A stretch of 64,000 bases of DNA, taken from Azonexus fungiphilus. Its GTDB lineage: Bacteria; Pseudomonadota; Gammaproteobacteria; Burkholderiales; Rhodocyclaceae. Position numbers and translations under genes: made by a program. Each line of letters begins with the position of its first letter. The stretch's first letter is position 1. Where the stretch lies: assembly GCF_003634965.1 (NCBI RefSeq), contig NZ_RBXP01000003.1:1-64000 (forward strand), in the 5' to 3' direction. This document shows, piece by piece, positions 8,679 to 20,937 of this stretch. A model generated the notes under the pieces. The model saw only the letters and a list, made by a program, of their open reading frames with translations. It ran no database searches and was not told the DNA's origin.

Positions 8679-10049
8679 TCAGCGGCCGAGGCCGCCCATC
8701 CCGCCGGGCAGCATGCCCTTCATGCCGCGCATCAGCTTGCCGATGCCACCCTTCGAGAACTGCTTCATCATCTTCTGCGTCTGCTCGAACTGGTTGAGCA
8801 GGCGATTGACTTCCTGGACCTGGACGCCCGCCCCCATGGCGATGCGGCGCTTGCGACTGGCCTTGATCAACTCCGGCTTGGCCCGCTCGGCCGGGGTCAT
8901 CGAATTGATGATGCCCTCGACCCGGCCGATCATCTTGTTCTCGGCGCCAGCCGGCAACTGACCCGCAGCCTGGGCAAACTGCGCCGGCAGCTTGTCCATC
9001 AGCGAGCTGAGGCCGCCCATCGCCCGCATCTGGCCGATCTGCGCCTTGAAATCATTGAGGTCGAAGCCCTTGCCGGATTTCAGTTTCTTGGCGAAGGCCA
9101 GGGCCTTCTCCTCGTCGATGCCCTTCTTCGCTTCCTCGATCAGCGACAGCACGTCGCCCATGCCGAGGATGCGCGATGCCATCCGCTCCGGATGGAAGGC
9201 CTCGAGCCCGGTCAGCTTCTCGCCGACACCGGCGAACTTGATCGGCTTGCCGGTGACGTGGCGCACCGACAATGCCGCACCGCCCCGCGCATCGCCGTCG
9301 AGCTTGGTCAGTACGACACCAGTCAGCGGCAGCGCCTCGTTGAAGGCCTTGGCGGTATTGACCGCGTCCTGGCCGAGCATCGCGTCGACGACGAAGAGCG
9401 TTTCGATCGGTTTGATCGCCGCATGCAGCCGCTTGATTTCTGCCATCATTTCCTCGTCGACCGCCAGACGACCGGCGGTATCGACCAGCAGCACGTCATG
9501 ATAGTGACGCTTGGCCCAGTCGATCGCCGCCGCAGCGATGGCCTCCGGCTTTTCGCCGACGCTGGACGGGAAGAAATCGACACCGGCCTGGCCGGCCACT
9601 GACTTCAACTGCTCGATCGCCGCCGGACGATAGACGTCGCAGGAAACGACCAGCACCTTCTTCTTGTGGTTCTCGCGCAGGAACTTGCCCAGCTTGCCGA
9701 CCGTGGTTGTCTTGCCGGCGCCCTGCAGACCAGCCATCAGGACGATCGCCGGGGGTTGCGTATTGAAGTTGATGCCTTCATGGGCGTCGCCCATGATCTT
9801 GGTCAGTTCGCCGTGCACGACACCGATCAGCGCCTGCCCCGGATTGAGCGAGCCGATGACCTCCTGACCAACCGCCTTTTCCTTGACTGCGGCGATGAAA
9901 TCCTTGACCACCGGCAAGGCGACGTCGGCTTCCAGCATCGCCATGCGCACCTCGCGCAGGGCGTCGGCAATATTCGATTCGGTCAGGCGGGCTTCGCCCT
10001 TGAGCGTCTTCATGACGCGGGCAAGGCGCGTGGTCAGGTTGTCGAGCAT
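8679..10049 (-). CDS. ffh: Signal recognition particle protein Ffh
   Basis: A 456-residue SRP GTPase that with 4.5S RNA delivers membrane proteins to FtsY/SecYEG. The N domain begins MLDNLTTRLARVMKTLKGEARL. The G domain has GLQGAGKTTTVGKL (P loop), DTAGRL and TKLDGDARGG, and the methionine-rich M domain ends GMKGMLPGGMGGLGR. The open frame runs 74 codons further upstream, across the divergent gene, but family N-termini start at 10049. Confidence 0.97.
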   Translation of the reverse strand: MLDNLTTRLARVMKTLKGEARLTESNIADALREVRMAMLEADVALPVVKDFIAAVKEKAVGQEVIGSLNPGQALIGVVHGELTKIMGDAHEGINFNTQPPAIVLMAGLQGAGKTTTVGKLGKFLRENHKKKVLVVSCDVYRPAAIEQLKSVAGQAGVDFFPSSVGEKPEAIAAAAIDWAKRHYHDVLLVDTAGRLAVDEEMMAEIKRLHAAIKPIETLFVVDAMLGQDAVNTAKAFNEALPLTGVVLTKLDGDARGGAALSVRHVTGKPIKFAGVGEKLTGLEAFHPERMASRILGMGDVLSLIEEAKKGIDEEKALAFAKKLKSGKGFDLNDFKAQIGQMRAMGGLSSLMDKLPAQFAQAAGQLPAGAENKMIGRVEGIINSMTPAERAKPELIKASRKRRIAMGAGVQVQEVNRLLNQFEQTQKMMKQFSKGGIGKLMRGMKGMLPGGMGGLGR

Positions 10050-10078
10050 GTCAGATAGGCTTCTAGTAGAATTCGCGA

Positions 10079-10918
10079 ATGGTCGACATTGTAATTCAGC
10101 TTCTCCCCCATATCCTCGCCGCGCTGCTCTACGGGGCACTCGGCTTCCATTTCTGGAACAGCCGCTGGCGCGACCATCAGGATCAATGCGTTGCCTGCCC
10201 GATGCGCCCCTGGGAGCGCGGCGCAATCGGCATGTCGCTGCTGATCCACGGTTTCGGCCTGTTCGGCACACTGCTCAACAGCGACGGCATGCATTTCTCT
10301 TTCGCCCTGGCGCTGTCGCTGATGATGTGGCTGGCCGTGCTGATCTACTGGCTGGAGAGCTTCATGGCCCGGATGGAAGGCATGCAGCCGATGGTCCTGC
10401 CGCTGGCCGCCGCCTGCGCCCTGCTGCCGGCGATTTTCTCCGCCGACCACGTGGTCGCCCACGCCGACGCCACCGCCTTCCAGTTCCACTTCCTGACCGC
10501 CATGCTGGCCTACAGCCTGCTGACCCTGGCAGCACTGCACGCGGTCTTCATGGGTTTCACCGAGAATGCGCTGCACCGGCGCATCGTCAAACGCAGCCTG
10601 GCCAGCCTGCCGTCGCTGATGGCCATGGAATCGCTGCTCTTCCGCATGCTGATGCTCGGCTTCATCCTGCTGACGCTGGCTGTCGGCAGCGGCCTGCTCT
10701 TTTCCGAGCTGATCTTCGGCAAACCACTCGGGCTCGACCACAAGATATTCTTCGCCATCGCCTCGTGGTGCATCTTCGCCACCCTGCTGGTCGGGCGCCA
10801 CATCTGGGGCTGGCGCGGCAAGCGCGCGCTGCGCCTGACACTGGCAGGCTTCGGCCTGCTCATCCTGGCCTACTTCGGCAGCCGCTTCGTCGTCGAAGTC
10901 ATCCTCGGTCGTTTCTAG
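10079..10918 (+). CDS. CcsA/YpjD-like cytochrome c assembly family membrane protein
   Basis: 279 residues with about eight membrane spans, matching the CcsA/ResC/YpjD fold. In betaproteobacteria this copy is always found beside ffh and a CorC-like gene rather than with ccsB/resB, so it is more likely a YpjD homologue of uncertain function than the haem-delivery subunit of System II. It is divergent from ffh with a 29-bp gap. The next gene begins on the base after its stop. Confidence 0.8.
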   Translation: MVDIVIQLLPHILAALLYGALGFHFWNSRWRDHQDQCVACPMRPWERGAIGMSLLIHGFGLFGTLLNSDGMHFSFALALSLMMWLAVLIYWLESFMARMEGMQPMVLPLAAACALLPAIFSADHVVAHADATAFQFHFLTAMLAYSLLTLAALHAVFMGFTENALHRRIVKRSLASLPSLMAMESLLFRMLMLGFILLTLAVGSGLLFSELIFGKPLGLDHKIFFAIASWCIFATLLVGRHIWGWRGKRALRLTLAGFGLLILAYFGSRFVVEVILGRF

Positions 10919-12226
10919 TTGGACGACATCCCGCTCTCGCTACAACTGGGCGCGCTGATCGCCCTGCTGGCGATGTCGGCGCTGTTCTCGATGAGCGAAA
11001 CGGCGATGATGGCGGCCAACCGCTTCCGCCTCAGACATCTCGCACAAACGGGGCATCGCGGCGCCGAGAAGGCGGTGGCACTGCTCGACCAGACCGACAA
11101 GATGCTTGGCGTCATCCTGCTTGGCAACAACCTGGTCAACACGGCAGCGGCAACCCTGGTCAGCGTCATCGCCATCCAGTTGTTCGGCGACGAGCGCTGG
11201 GCACTCGGCGCCAGCACCCTGATCATCACCTTCGCGATCCTTGTTTTCTCGGAAATCACACCGAAGATCATCGGTGCCACCTACAGCGACCGGCTGGCGC
11301 CCATCATCGCCTTCGTCCTGGCGCCGCTGCTCCGGCTTTGCTATCCGGTGGTCTGGTTCGTCAACCTGTTTGCGGCGTCGCTGTTGCGCATCCTCGGCCT
11401 GTCGCTTCGCCCCAGCAACGAATCGGCTCGCCTGACGCCGGAAGAGCTGCGTAGCCTGGTACTCGAGTCGTCACATGTGATCCCGAAAAAGCACCAGGCA
11501 ATTCTTGGCAGCCTGTTCGATCTCAACGAGATCACCGTCGAGCACATGATGACGCCGCGCGGCAGCATCGAAATTCTCGACATCGACCAGGACTGGGATG
11601 CGGTTCACCAGCAATTGCTGACCAGCCACCACAGCCGCCTGCCGGTTTGCCGCGGGTCACTCGACCAACTGCTGGGCGTACTCCCGACCCGGCGCCTGCT
11701 GGCTGCCGTAGCCAGCGGCGATTTCGACGAAAGTGCACTGCTTGGGCAGTTGCTGCAGCCTTATTACATTCCGGCCGGCACCGCCGTATTCGCGCAACTG
11801 GCGTTTTTCCAGGACAACCGCCAACGGATCGGTTTTGTCGTCGACGAGTACGGGGAAATCCTCGGCTTGCTGACGCTTGAGGACATCATCGAGGAAATCG
11901 TTGGCGACTTCACGACCTCACTCCCCGGCATCGACAGCGACCTCGAATGGACGGCCGAGGCCAGCGTCGTCGTCGAGGGCACGCGCCCGTTGCGCGACCT
12001 CAACCGCATGCTCGGCCTGGCATTTCCGCTGGACGGCCCGAAAACCCTGAACGGTCTGATCCTCGAGCACTTCCAGGACATTCCCGAAGCCGACGTCAGC
12101 CTGAAGTTGAACGGTATCCCGGTGGAAATCCTGCAGACCAAGGATCGCAGCGTAGTCACCGCACGCATCTACCGCCCGCAGGCTGTTTCCGACGCAGCCA
12201 GTCTTTACAAAGCCCCGCCCGCGTAG
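10919..12226 (+). CDS. HlyC/CorC (CNNM) family transporter with CBS and CorC_HlyC domains
   Basis: 435 residues: a DUF21/CNNM membrane domain with three to four spans (about 1-180), a CBS pair (about 205-325) and a C-terminal CorC_HlyC ligand domain (about 345-425). Relatives are implicated in magnesium or cobalt efflux or sodium-magnesium exchange. The start is TTG immediately after the upstream TAG; no better start keeps the first membrane span. It is cotranscribed with the YpjD-like gene. Confidence 0.88.
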   Translation: MDDIPLSLQLGALIALLAMSALFSMSETAMMAANRFRLRHLAQTGHRGAEKAVALLDQTDKMLGVILLGNNLVNTAAATLVSVIAIQLFGDERWALGASTLIITFAILVFSEITPKIIGATYSDRLAPIIAFVLAPLLRLCYPVVWFVNLFAASLLRILGLSLRPSNESARLTPEELRSLVLESSHVIPKKHQAILGSLFDLNEITVEHMMTPRGSIEILDIDQDWDAVHQQLLTSHHSRLPVCRGSLDQLLGVLPTRRLLAAVASGDFDESALLGQLLQPYYIPAGTAVFAQLAFFQDNRQRIGFVVDEYGEILGLLTLEDIIEEIVGDFTTSLPGIDSDLEWTAEASVVVEGTRPLRDLNRMLGLAFPLDGPKTLNGLILEHFQDIPEADVSLKLNGIPVEILQTKDRSVVTARIYRPQAVSDAASLYKAPPA

Positions 12227-12270
12227 CATCATCGGGCGATCCAAACGGCATCGACAAACCGACCCAAGCA

Positions 12271-13986
12271 ATGGCAGCAACTCCTCAGAACTCCCCGCTC
12301 AGCGGCCTGGCCCGCGCCCTGGTTCAAGCTGGCCGACTGAAAGAAGGGGAAGCCGAGGAATTGGCGCAACAAGCCCAGGCTTCGAAACTTCCCCTGATCG
12401 AACAACTGATCGTCTCGAAGAAAGCAACGGCGATCGACATCGCACGCTTCTCGGCAGAAACCTTCGGCTATCCGCTGTTCGACCTCGACGCCATCGATGA
12501 ACGGCACATCCCGCAGGACGCCATCGACCGCAAGCTGATCGCGACGCACAAGGTCGTCCCGCTGAACAAGCGCGGCAATCGACTCTCGGTGGCCATCGCC
12601 GACCCGACCAACCTGAGGGCGCTGGACGAAATCCGCTTCCAGACCGGGTTGACCGTGGACCCCATCGTTGTCGAGCACCCCAAGCTCCTGCCGCTCGTCG
12701 CCAAGTTCTCGGAATCGGCATCCGATGCCCTGAAGAACCTGACCGACGAAGAGCTCAACCTCGACTTTCTCGACGAAGAAGCCGCGGCCAAGGCCGACGA
12801 CCCGAGCGCCCAGGACATCGACGACGCCCCGGTCGTCAAGTTCATCCAGAAGATGCTGCTCGACGCGATCAACGATGGTGCCTCCGACATCCATTTCGAA
12901 CCGTACGAGAAGTACTACCGGATTCGCTTCCGGGTCGACGGCATCCTGCGCGAGGTGGCAACGCCACCGCTGGCAATCAAGGAAAAGATCGCTTCGCGGA
13001 TCAAGGTCATTTCGCGCCTGAACATCGCCGAAAAACGCGTCCCTCAGGATGGGCGGATGAAACTGGTGCTTTCGAAGTCGCGCGCCATCGACTTCCGTGT
13101 CAGCACCCTGCCGACCCTGCAAGGGGAAAAGATCGTGCTGCGCATTCTCGATCCGACCTCGGCTACGCTCGGTATCGATGCCCTCGGCTACGAGCCCGAA
13201 CAACGCGCGGTCCTGCTTGATGCAATCAATCGCCCTTACGGCATGGTACTGGTCACCGGGCCGACCGGCTCCGGCAAGACGGTGTCGCTTTACACCTGCC
13301 TGAACATCCTCAACAAGGATGGCGTCAATATCGCGACTGCCGAGGACCCTGCCGAAATCAACCTCTCCGGGATCAACCAGGTCAACGTGGACGACCGCGC
13401 CGGACTGACCTTCCCGGTCGCACTCAAGGCCTTCCTCCGCCAGGATCCGGACATCATCATGGTCGGCGAAATCCGCGACCTGGAAACCGCGGAAATCGCC
13501 ATCAAGGCCGCACAAACCGGTCACATGGTGCTATCGACGCTGCACACCAACGACGCGCCGCAGACACTGACACGCCTGATGAACATGGGCGTCCCGACTT
13601 TCAACATCGCCTCCAGCATCCTGTTGATTACCGCCCAGCGCCTGGCCCGACGGCTCTGCAACTGCAAGCAGCCGATCAGCGTCCCGCAACAGGCCTTGCT
13701 CGATGCCGGCTTCCGGCCGGAAGAACTGGATGGTAGCTGGACGCTGTACGGCCCGGGCGGCTGCGAACGCTGCAAGGGCAGCGGCTACAAGGGACGCGTC
13801 GGCATCTATCAGGTGATGCCGGTCAGCGAAGCGATGCAGCGCCTGATCATGAGTGGCGCAACTTCGCTCGACCTCGCCCGCCAGGCCAAGGAAGAAGGCG
13901 TCAAGGACTTGCGCGAATCCGGGCTGCTCAAGGTAAAACAGGGACTCACCTCGCTCGACGAAGTACTGAGTACCACCAACGCATAA
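12271..13986 (+). CDS. pilB: Type IV pilus assembly ATPase PilB
   Basis: 571-residue hexameric ATPase that drives pilus extension. An N-terminal MshEN/T2SSE_N region (about 15-170) is followed by the GspE domain with Walker A GPTGSGKT (residues 330-337), the Asp box and Walker B-type MVGEIRDLETAEIA. A zinc tetracysteine (C463, C465, C498, C501) is complete. The ATG at 12271 fits MAATPQNSPLSGLARALVQ; no strong ribosome site is evident. It heads a pilB-pilC-pilD run. Confidence 0.96.
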   Translation: MAATPQNSPLSGLARALVQAGRLKEGEAEELAQQAQASKLPLIEQLIVSKKATAIDIARFSAETFGYPLFDLDAIDERHIPQDAIDRKLIATHKVVPLNKRGNRLSVAIADPTNLRALDEIRFQTGLTVDPIVVEHPKLLPLVAKFSESASDALKNLTDEELNLDFLDEEAAAKADDPSAQDIDDAPVVKFIQKMLLDAINDGASDIHFEPYEKYYRIRFRVDGILREVATPPLAIKEKIASRIKVISRLNIAEKRVPQDGRMKLVLSKSRAIDFRVSTLPTLQGEKIVLRILDPTSATLGIDALGYEPEQRAVLLDAINRPYGMVLVTGPTGSGKTVSLYTCLNILNKDGVNIATAEDPAEINLSGINQVNVDDRAGLTFPVALKAFLRQDPDIIMVGEIRDLETAEIAIKAAQTGHMVLSTLHTNDAPQTLTRLMNMGVPTFNIASSILLITAQRLARRLCNCKQPISVPQQALLDAGFRPEELDGSWTLYGPGGCERCKGSGYKGRVGIYQVMPVSEAMQRLIMSGATSLDLARQAKEEGVKDLRESGLLKVKQGLTSLDEVLSTTNA

Positions 13987-14003
13987 GCTGAGGGGAAGCG
14001 GCA

Positions 14004-15227
14004 ATGGCAACTGCAGCAAGAAGCACCAGCGTCAAGGAAAGCACCTTTCAATGGGAAGGACGCAACAAGGACGGCAAGCAGGTCCGCGGCGAACTGCGCG
14101 CCGCCAGCGAAACCGTCGTCCAGACCACGCTGCGTCGCCAGGGAATCACTAACGTCAAGCTCAAGAAGCTGCGATTCAAGTCGGGCGGGCGCATCACCGA
14201 CAAGGACATCACACTGTTCACCCGACAGCTGGCGACGATGATGAAATCCGGCGTCCCGCTGCTGCAGTCATTTGACATCGTTGGCCGCGGCCACTCCAAT
14301 CCTGCAGTAGGCAAGTTGCTCCTCGACATCAAGTCCGACGTCGAAACCGGCAGCTCCCTGTCGCAAGCCTTTCGCAAATACCCGCTGTATTTCGATGCGC
14401 TGTTCTGCAACCTGGTCTCGGCCGGTGAACAGGCCGGTATTCTCGATACCCTGCTCGACCGCCTGGCAACCTACAAGGAGAAAATTCTCGCCATCAAGAG
14501 CAAGATCAAGAAGGCGCTTTTCTACCCGATCGCCGTGCTCGTCGTCGCCTTCATCATCACTGCGGTGATCATGATTTTTGTAATTCCTGCCTTCAAGGAA
14601 GTCTTCGCCAGCTTCGGCGCCGATCTGCCAGCGCCGACGCTGTTCGTGATTGCCATTTCGGATTTCTTCGTCACTTGGTGGTGGGCGATATTTGGCGTCA
14701 TTGGCGGCGGTATCTACGCTTTTTTGGAAAGCTGGAAACGCTCCGAGAAAATTCAAATGTTGATGGACCGCACCCTATTACGGACGCCCATTTTCGGAGA
14801 TATCGTGCGTAAATCGGTCATTGCCCGCTGGACCCGGACGCTGTCCACCATGTTCGCAGCAGGCGTACCGCTGGTCGAATCGCTGGAATCAGTTGGCGGC
14901 GCAGCCGGCAACCATGTTTACAAAATTGCCACACGCCAGATCCAGAGCGAGGTCTCGACTGGCACCAGCCTGACCGTAGCAATGCAGAACGCCAACATCT
15001 TCCCCAACATGGTTACGCAGATGACCGCAATTGGCGAAGAATCAGGTGCGCTCGATTCCATGCTCGCGAAAGTCGCCGACTTCTTCGAACAGGAAGTCGA
15101 CGACTCCGTCGAAGCCATGTCCAGCCTGATGGAACCAATCATCATGGTGGTACTCGGCACGCTGATTGGCGGCATGGTCGTGGCGATGTACCTGCCCCTA
15201 TTCAAACTTGGGGCAGTGGTCGGCTGA
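14004..15227 (+). CDS. pilC: Type IV pilus inner-membrane platform protein PilC
   Basis: 407 residues with two T2SSF domains (about 70-195 and 275-395) and three membrane spans, the normal PilC plan. It links the PilB motor to the pilus in the inner membrane. GGGGAAG precedes the ATG by a good distance. Its TGA overlaps the pilD ATG by one base, so PilC and PilD are coupled. Confidence 0.96.
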   Translation: MATAARSTSVKESTFQWEGRNKDGKQVRGELRAASETVVQTTLRRQGITNVKLKKLRFKSGGRITDKDITLFTRQLATMMKSGVPLLQSFDIVGRGHSNPAVGKLLLDIKSDVETGSSLSQAFRKYPLYFDALFCNLVSAGEQAGILDTLLDRLATYKEKILAIKSKIKKALFYPIAVLVVAFIITAVIMIFVIPAFKEVFASFGADLPAPTLFVIAISDFFVTWWWAIFGVIGGGIYAFLESWKRSEKIQMLMDRTLLRTPIFGDIVRKSVIARWTRTLSTMFAAGVPLVESLESVGGAAGNHVYKIATRQIQSEVSTGTSLTVAMQNANIFPNMVTQMTAIGEESGALDSMLAKVADFFEQEVDDSVEAMSSLMEPIIMVVLGTLIGGMVVAMYLPLFKLGAVVG

Positions 15228-16078
15228 TGCTCGAGGCACCAACTGAACCCCTGGTCATTCTGGCCAGTCTGCTAGGCTTGTGCATCGGCAGCTTTCTCAA
15301 TGTCGTCATCCATCGCCTCCCCAAAATGATGGAGCGCGAATGGCAAATGCAATGCGCAGACCTGCGCGGAGAGACCACGCCTGCCACCGAGCCTTTATCG
15401 TTGGCCCGCCCAGGCTCGCGCTGCCCGGATTGCGGTCGGAAGATTCGCCCCCTGGAGAACATCCCGCTACTCAGCTACCTCCTGATTCTGCGCGGCAAAT
15501 GCGCCGGCTGCGGCAAAGCGATCTCGCTCCGCTATCCGCTGGTCGAAGCCCTGACCGGCGTACTCTCGGCTGCCGCCGTCTGGCACTTCGGCAGCGGCTG
15601 GCCGGCACTCGGCGCCCTGCTGCTGACCTGGGCCCTGATTGCGTTGACCTTCATCGACTTCGATACGCAACTGCTGCCTGACAGTATCACGCTACCATTG
15701 CTCTGGCTCGGACTGGCCTTCAACCTCGACGCCAGCTTCACCGACCTCGACTCGTCCGTCCTCGGTGCGATGGCTGGCTACCTGATACTGTGGTCCATCT
15801 TCTGGCTGTTCAAGCTGGCGACCGGCAAGGAAGGCATGGGCTACGGCGATTTCAAGCTGCTGGCAGCACTGGGCGCCTGGCTCGGCTGGCAGATGCTGCC
15901 GGCGATCATCCTGCTGTCGTCGGTAGTCGGCGCCATTGTCGGCGTTCTGCTGATCATGCTGACCCGGCGCGGCCGCAACATTCCGATCCCCTTCGGCCCC
16001 TACCTCGCAGCGGCGGGACTGATCGCCCTTTACTGGGGAAGAACGCTGACCGAAAGTTACCTCGGCCTGATCTATTGA
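15227..16078 (+). CDS. pilD: Prepilin peptidase / N-methyltransferase PilD
   Basis: 283 residues. The N-terminal methyltransferase part carries the two CxxC pairs C66/C69 and C92/C95. The aspartyl protease residues lie in TFIDFDTQLLPD and GMGYGDFK (GxGD). About eight membrane spans. It cleaves and methylates type IV prepilins. In many relatives coaE follows directly; here an FmdB zinc ribbon does. Confidence 0.96.
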   Translation: MLEAPTEPLVILASLLGLCIGSFLNVVIHRLPKMMEREWQMQCADLRGETTPATEPLSLARPGSRCPDCGRKIRPLENIPLLSYLLILRGKCAGCGKAISLRYPLVEALTGVLSAAAVWHFGSGWPALGALLLTWALIALTFIDFDTQLLPDSITLPLLWLGLAFNLDASFTDLDSSVLGAMAGYLILWSIFWLFKLATGKEGMGYGDFKLLAALGAWLGWQMLPAIILLSSVVGAIVGVLLIMLTRRGRNIPIPFGPYLAAAGLIALYWGRTLTESYLGLIY

Positions 16079-16148
16079 AAACCTGTCGCGCACCCCGATA
16101 TTAGGAATCCGTCCTTTCAGTTACAATTCAAGGTTTTGGAGGATTCCC

Positions 16149-16400
16149 ATGCCGATCTACGAATATCGCTGCGACTCCTGCGGTTTTCAGAAGGAACACC
16201 TGCAGAAGCTGAGCGACGCACCGCTCACCACCTGCCCGGATTGCGGCAAGGAAAGTTACGCCAAACTGCTGTCCGCTGCCGGCTTCCAGCTCAAGGGTAG
16301 CGGCTGGTACGCCACCGACTTCAAGGGTGGCAGCAAGCCTGCCTCTCCCCCGCCCTGCCAGACAGGCGAAGGAAGCTGCTCCTCGTGCGTAGCCAGTTGA
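16149..16400 (+). CDS. FmdB family zinc ribbon protein
   Basis: 83 residues beginning MPIYEYRCDSCG, the hallmark of the FmdB putative regulatory family. One zinc ribbon is formed by C8/C11 and the CPDCG pair. The C-terminus is unusual in ending with extra cysteines ([16 protein letters not shown]). Function is unknown; it is very often found upstream of DUF502 and aspS in betaproteobacteria, as here. Confidence 0.85.
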   Translation: MPIYEYRCDSCGFQKEHLQKLSDAPLTTCPDCGKESYAKLLSAAGFQLKGSGWYATDFKGGSKPASPPPCQTGEGSCSSCVAS

Positions 16401-17014
16401 TCAAGCGTTACTTCCTGACCGGGCTCCTGATCTGGGTGCCCCTGGTCATTACCGCCTGGGTGTTGTCCATGATCGTGGACACTCTCGACCAGTCCTTGCG
16501 GCTGTTGCCGGAGGCGATTCACCCGAAAAACCTGATCGGTTTCTCGATCCCCGGGGTCGGCGCCCTGCTGACCCTGGCGATGATCCTGCTCACCGGCTTG
16601 CTCGCCACCAACTTCATCGGCGAAAAACTGGTTGGCTGGTGGAACGCACTGCTTTCGCGGATTCCTGTCGTCAACTCGGTGTACAAGGCGGTCAAGCAGG
16701 TCTCCGACACGCTCTTCGCTCCAAACGGCAACGCCTTCCGCAAGGCGCTTCTGGTCCAGTATCCGCGCGAAGGCGCGTGGACCATCGCCTTCCTGACCGG
16801 GGCGCCCGGCGGCGACATCCGCAATCACCTGCACGGTGACTACGTCAGCGTCTATGTCCCGACGACGCCCAATCCGACATCCGGTTTCTTCCTGATGCTT
16901 CCCCGTGCCGATGTCGTCGAACTCGACATGACCGTCGACGAAGCCCTCAAGTACATCATTTCGATGGGCGTCGTGGCTCCTCCGCCACGCGCCCGCGTCG
17001 TCACCCACAATTAA
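16385..17014 (+). CDS. DUF502 family membrane protein
   Basis: 209 residues with two membrane spans (about 7-30 and 55-77) followed by a soluble beta-rich domain, typical of DUF502. No biochemical role is established for bacterial members. The GTG start overlaps the FmdB gene by 16 bp, and aspS follows after 19 bp, so the three are probably one transcript. Confidence 0.85.
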   Translation: MRSQLIKRYFLTGLLIWVPLVITAWVLSMIVDTLDQSLRLLPEAIHPKNLIGFSIPGVGALLTLAMILLTGLLATNFIGEKLVGWWNALLSRIPVVNSVYKAVKQVSDTLFAPNGNAFRKALLVQYPREGAWTIAFLTGAPGGDIRNHLHGDYVSVYVPTTPNPTSGFFLMLPRADVVELDMTVDEALKYIISMGVVAPPPRARVVTHN

Positions 17015-17033
17015 GCAACCCCACGGAATCTTC

Positions 17034-18833
<1,800 letters not shown>

Positions 18834-18836
18834 GGC

Positions 18837-19199
18837 ATGCGTGACCTGCAGCGCTTCCTGATCGTCCTGCTGCTGGCGATCGGAAGCGCTTTTGCCTTCT
18901 GGAACACCAGCAGCGACCGGCAGACGATCGATGTCGCCCGCCTGCCGCCCGAGGCTCGCGAAACGCTGGCGCTGATCAAGCAGGGCGGCCCCTTCCCCTA
19001 CCAGCGCGACGGCATCGTCTTCAACAATTTCGAAAAGCTGCTGCCGCTGCAGCCGCGCGGCTACTACCGCGAGTACACGGTGAAGACGCCCGGCCGCAAG
19101 GATCGCGGCCCGAAACGCATCGTCGCCGGCAAGGAAGCCGAGTACTACTACACGGAAGACCACTACAAGTCCTTCCGGCGCATCCGGGAGTCGCCATGA
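18837..19199 (+). CDS. Barnase-like guanyl-specific ribonuclease with signal peptide
   Basis: A 120-residue microbial RNase of the N1/T1/barnase family. A hydrophobic export signal spans residues 7-21. The catalytic triad of barnase (E73, R87, H102) has clear counterparts: E79 in GYYREYTV, R94 in PKRIV and H109 in EDHYKSF, so the enzyme should cut RNA after G. It lies 3 bp after aspS, and its stop overlaps the ATG of a barstar-like gene (ATGA), the order of a toxin-inhibitor pair. Whether it is secreted as a nutrient RNase or acts in competition is open. Confidence 0.88.
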   Translation: MRDLQRFLIVLLLAIGSAFAFWNTSSDRQTIDVARLPPEARETLALIKQGGPFPYQRDGIVFNNFEKLLPLQPRGYYREYTVKTPGRKDRGPKRIVAGKEAEYYYTEDHYKSFRRIRESP

Positions 19200-19561
19200 C
19201 ACCAGCCATGCCCGGCGTTTTCCAGCTCGCCGGCGGCCAGACGCCAACGGCGGATGTCACGGTCGACCTGGGAAAATGCACAAAAACCGCTGAACTGCTC
19301 CGGCAACTGGGCAAGGCGTTGAGTTTTCCCGACTGGTACGGCGCCAATTTCGACGCCCTCTTCGACTGCCTGAGCGATCCTGACGTGCCGGCGCGGATCC
19401 ATCTGCACGGCCTGGGCGCCTACCTACAACACCAGCCTGCGGATTTCGCCGTGCTCGTCGAAGTCCTGCGTGCCGCCTGCGAGGCCCGAGCCGAAGCCGA
19501 GGCGCCGCTGACCGTCTGGCTCGACGTCGCCGCCGACCTGCCGCTCTGGCCCGGCGCGTGA
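19196..19561 (+). CDS. Barstar family RNase inhibitor
   Basis: A 121-residue cytoplasmic inhibitor for the RNase gene it overlaps. The barstar signature FPDWYGANFDALFDCL includes Y48 and D53, equivalent to the residues that plug the barnase active site. No signal peptide, as expected for a protein that guards the producing cell before export of the nuclease. Its TGA overlaps the nudB ATG by one base. Confidence 0.88.
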   Translation: MTPAMPGVFQLAGGQTPTADVTVDLGKCTKTAELLRQLGKALSFPDWYGANFDALFDCLSDPDVPARIHLHGLGAYLQHQPADFAVLVEVLRAACEARAEAEAPLTVWLDVAADLPLWPGA

Positions 19562-19998
19562 TGGCCTACAAGCAGCCGGAATCGGTCCTCGTCGTCATCC
19601 ACACCCGCGCGCTGGAAGTCCTGCTGCTCGAACGCGCCCGCCAGCCCGGCCTGTGGCAGTCGGTCACCGGCAGCCGCGAAGGCGACGAAACGCCGCTCGC
19701 CACTGCCCGCCGCGAAGTCCTCGAGGAAACAGGCATCGACACCAGGAACTACAGGCTCAGCGACTGGCGCATCGAAAACACCTACGAGATTTTCGCCACC
19801 TGGCGGCATCGCTACGCCCCCGGCATCACTCACAACACCGAGCGCGTATTTGCCCTCGAACTGCCGGAGCGCGTCGCCATCACCACCGCCCCCGACGAGC
19901 ATCGCGCCCACTGCTGGCTACCCTGGCACGAGGCCGCCGAGCGTTGCTTCTCGTGGAGCAACCGCGACGCCATCCGGCTACTGGGCCGCGCCCCCTAG
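19561..19998 (+). CDS. nudB: Dihydroneopterin triphosphate diphosphatase (Nudix)
   Basis: 145 residues. The Nudix box is GSREGDETPLATARREVLEE, and the AYKQPESVLVVIHT start and W-rich C-terminus match NudB, which removes pyrophosphate from dihydroneopterin triphosphate in folate synthesis. The ATG at 19561 overlaps the barstar stop; a GTG one codon earlier is possible. NudB after aspS is common in betaproteobacteria; here the RNase and barstar genes are inserted between them. Confidence 0.88.
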   Translation: MAYKQPESVLVVIHTRALEVLLLERARQPGLWQSVTGSREGDETPLATARREVLEETGIDTRNYRLSDWRIENTYEIFATWRHRYAPGITHNTERVFALELPERVAITTAPDEHRAHCWLPWHEAAERCFSWSNRDAIRLLGRAP

Positions 19999-20934
<936 letters not shown>

Positions 20935-20937
20935 ACC

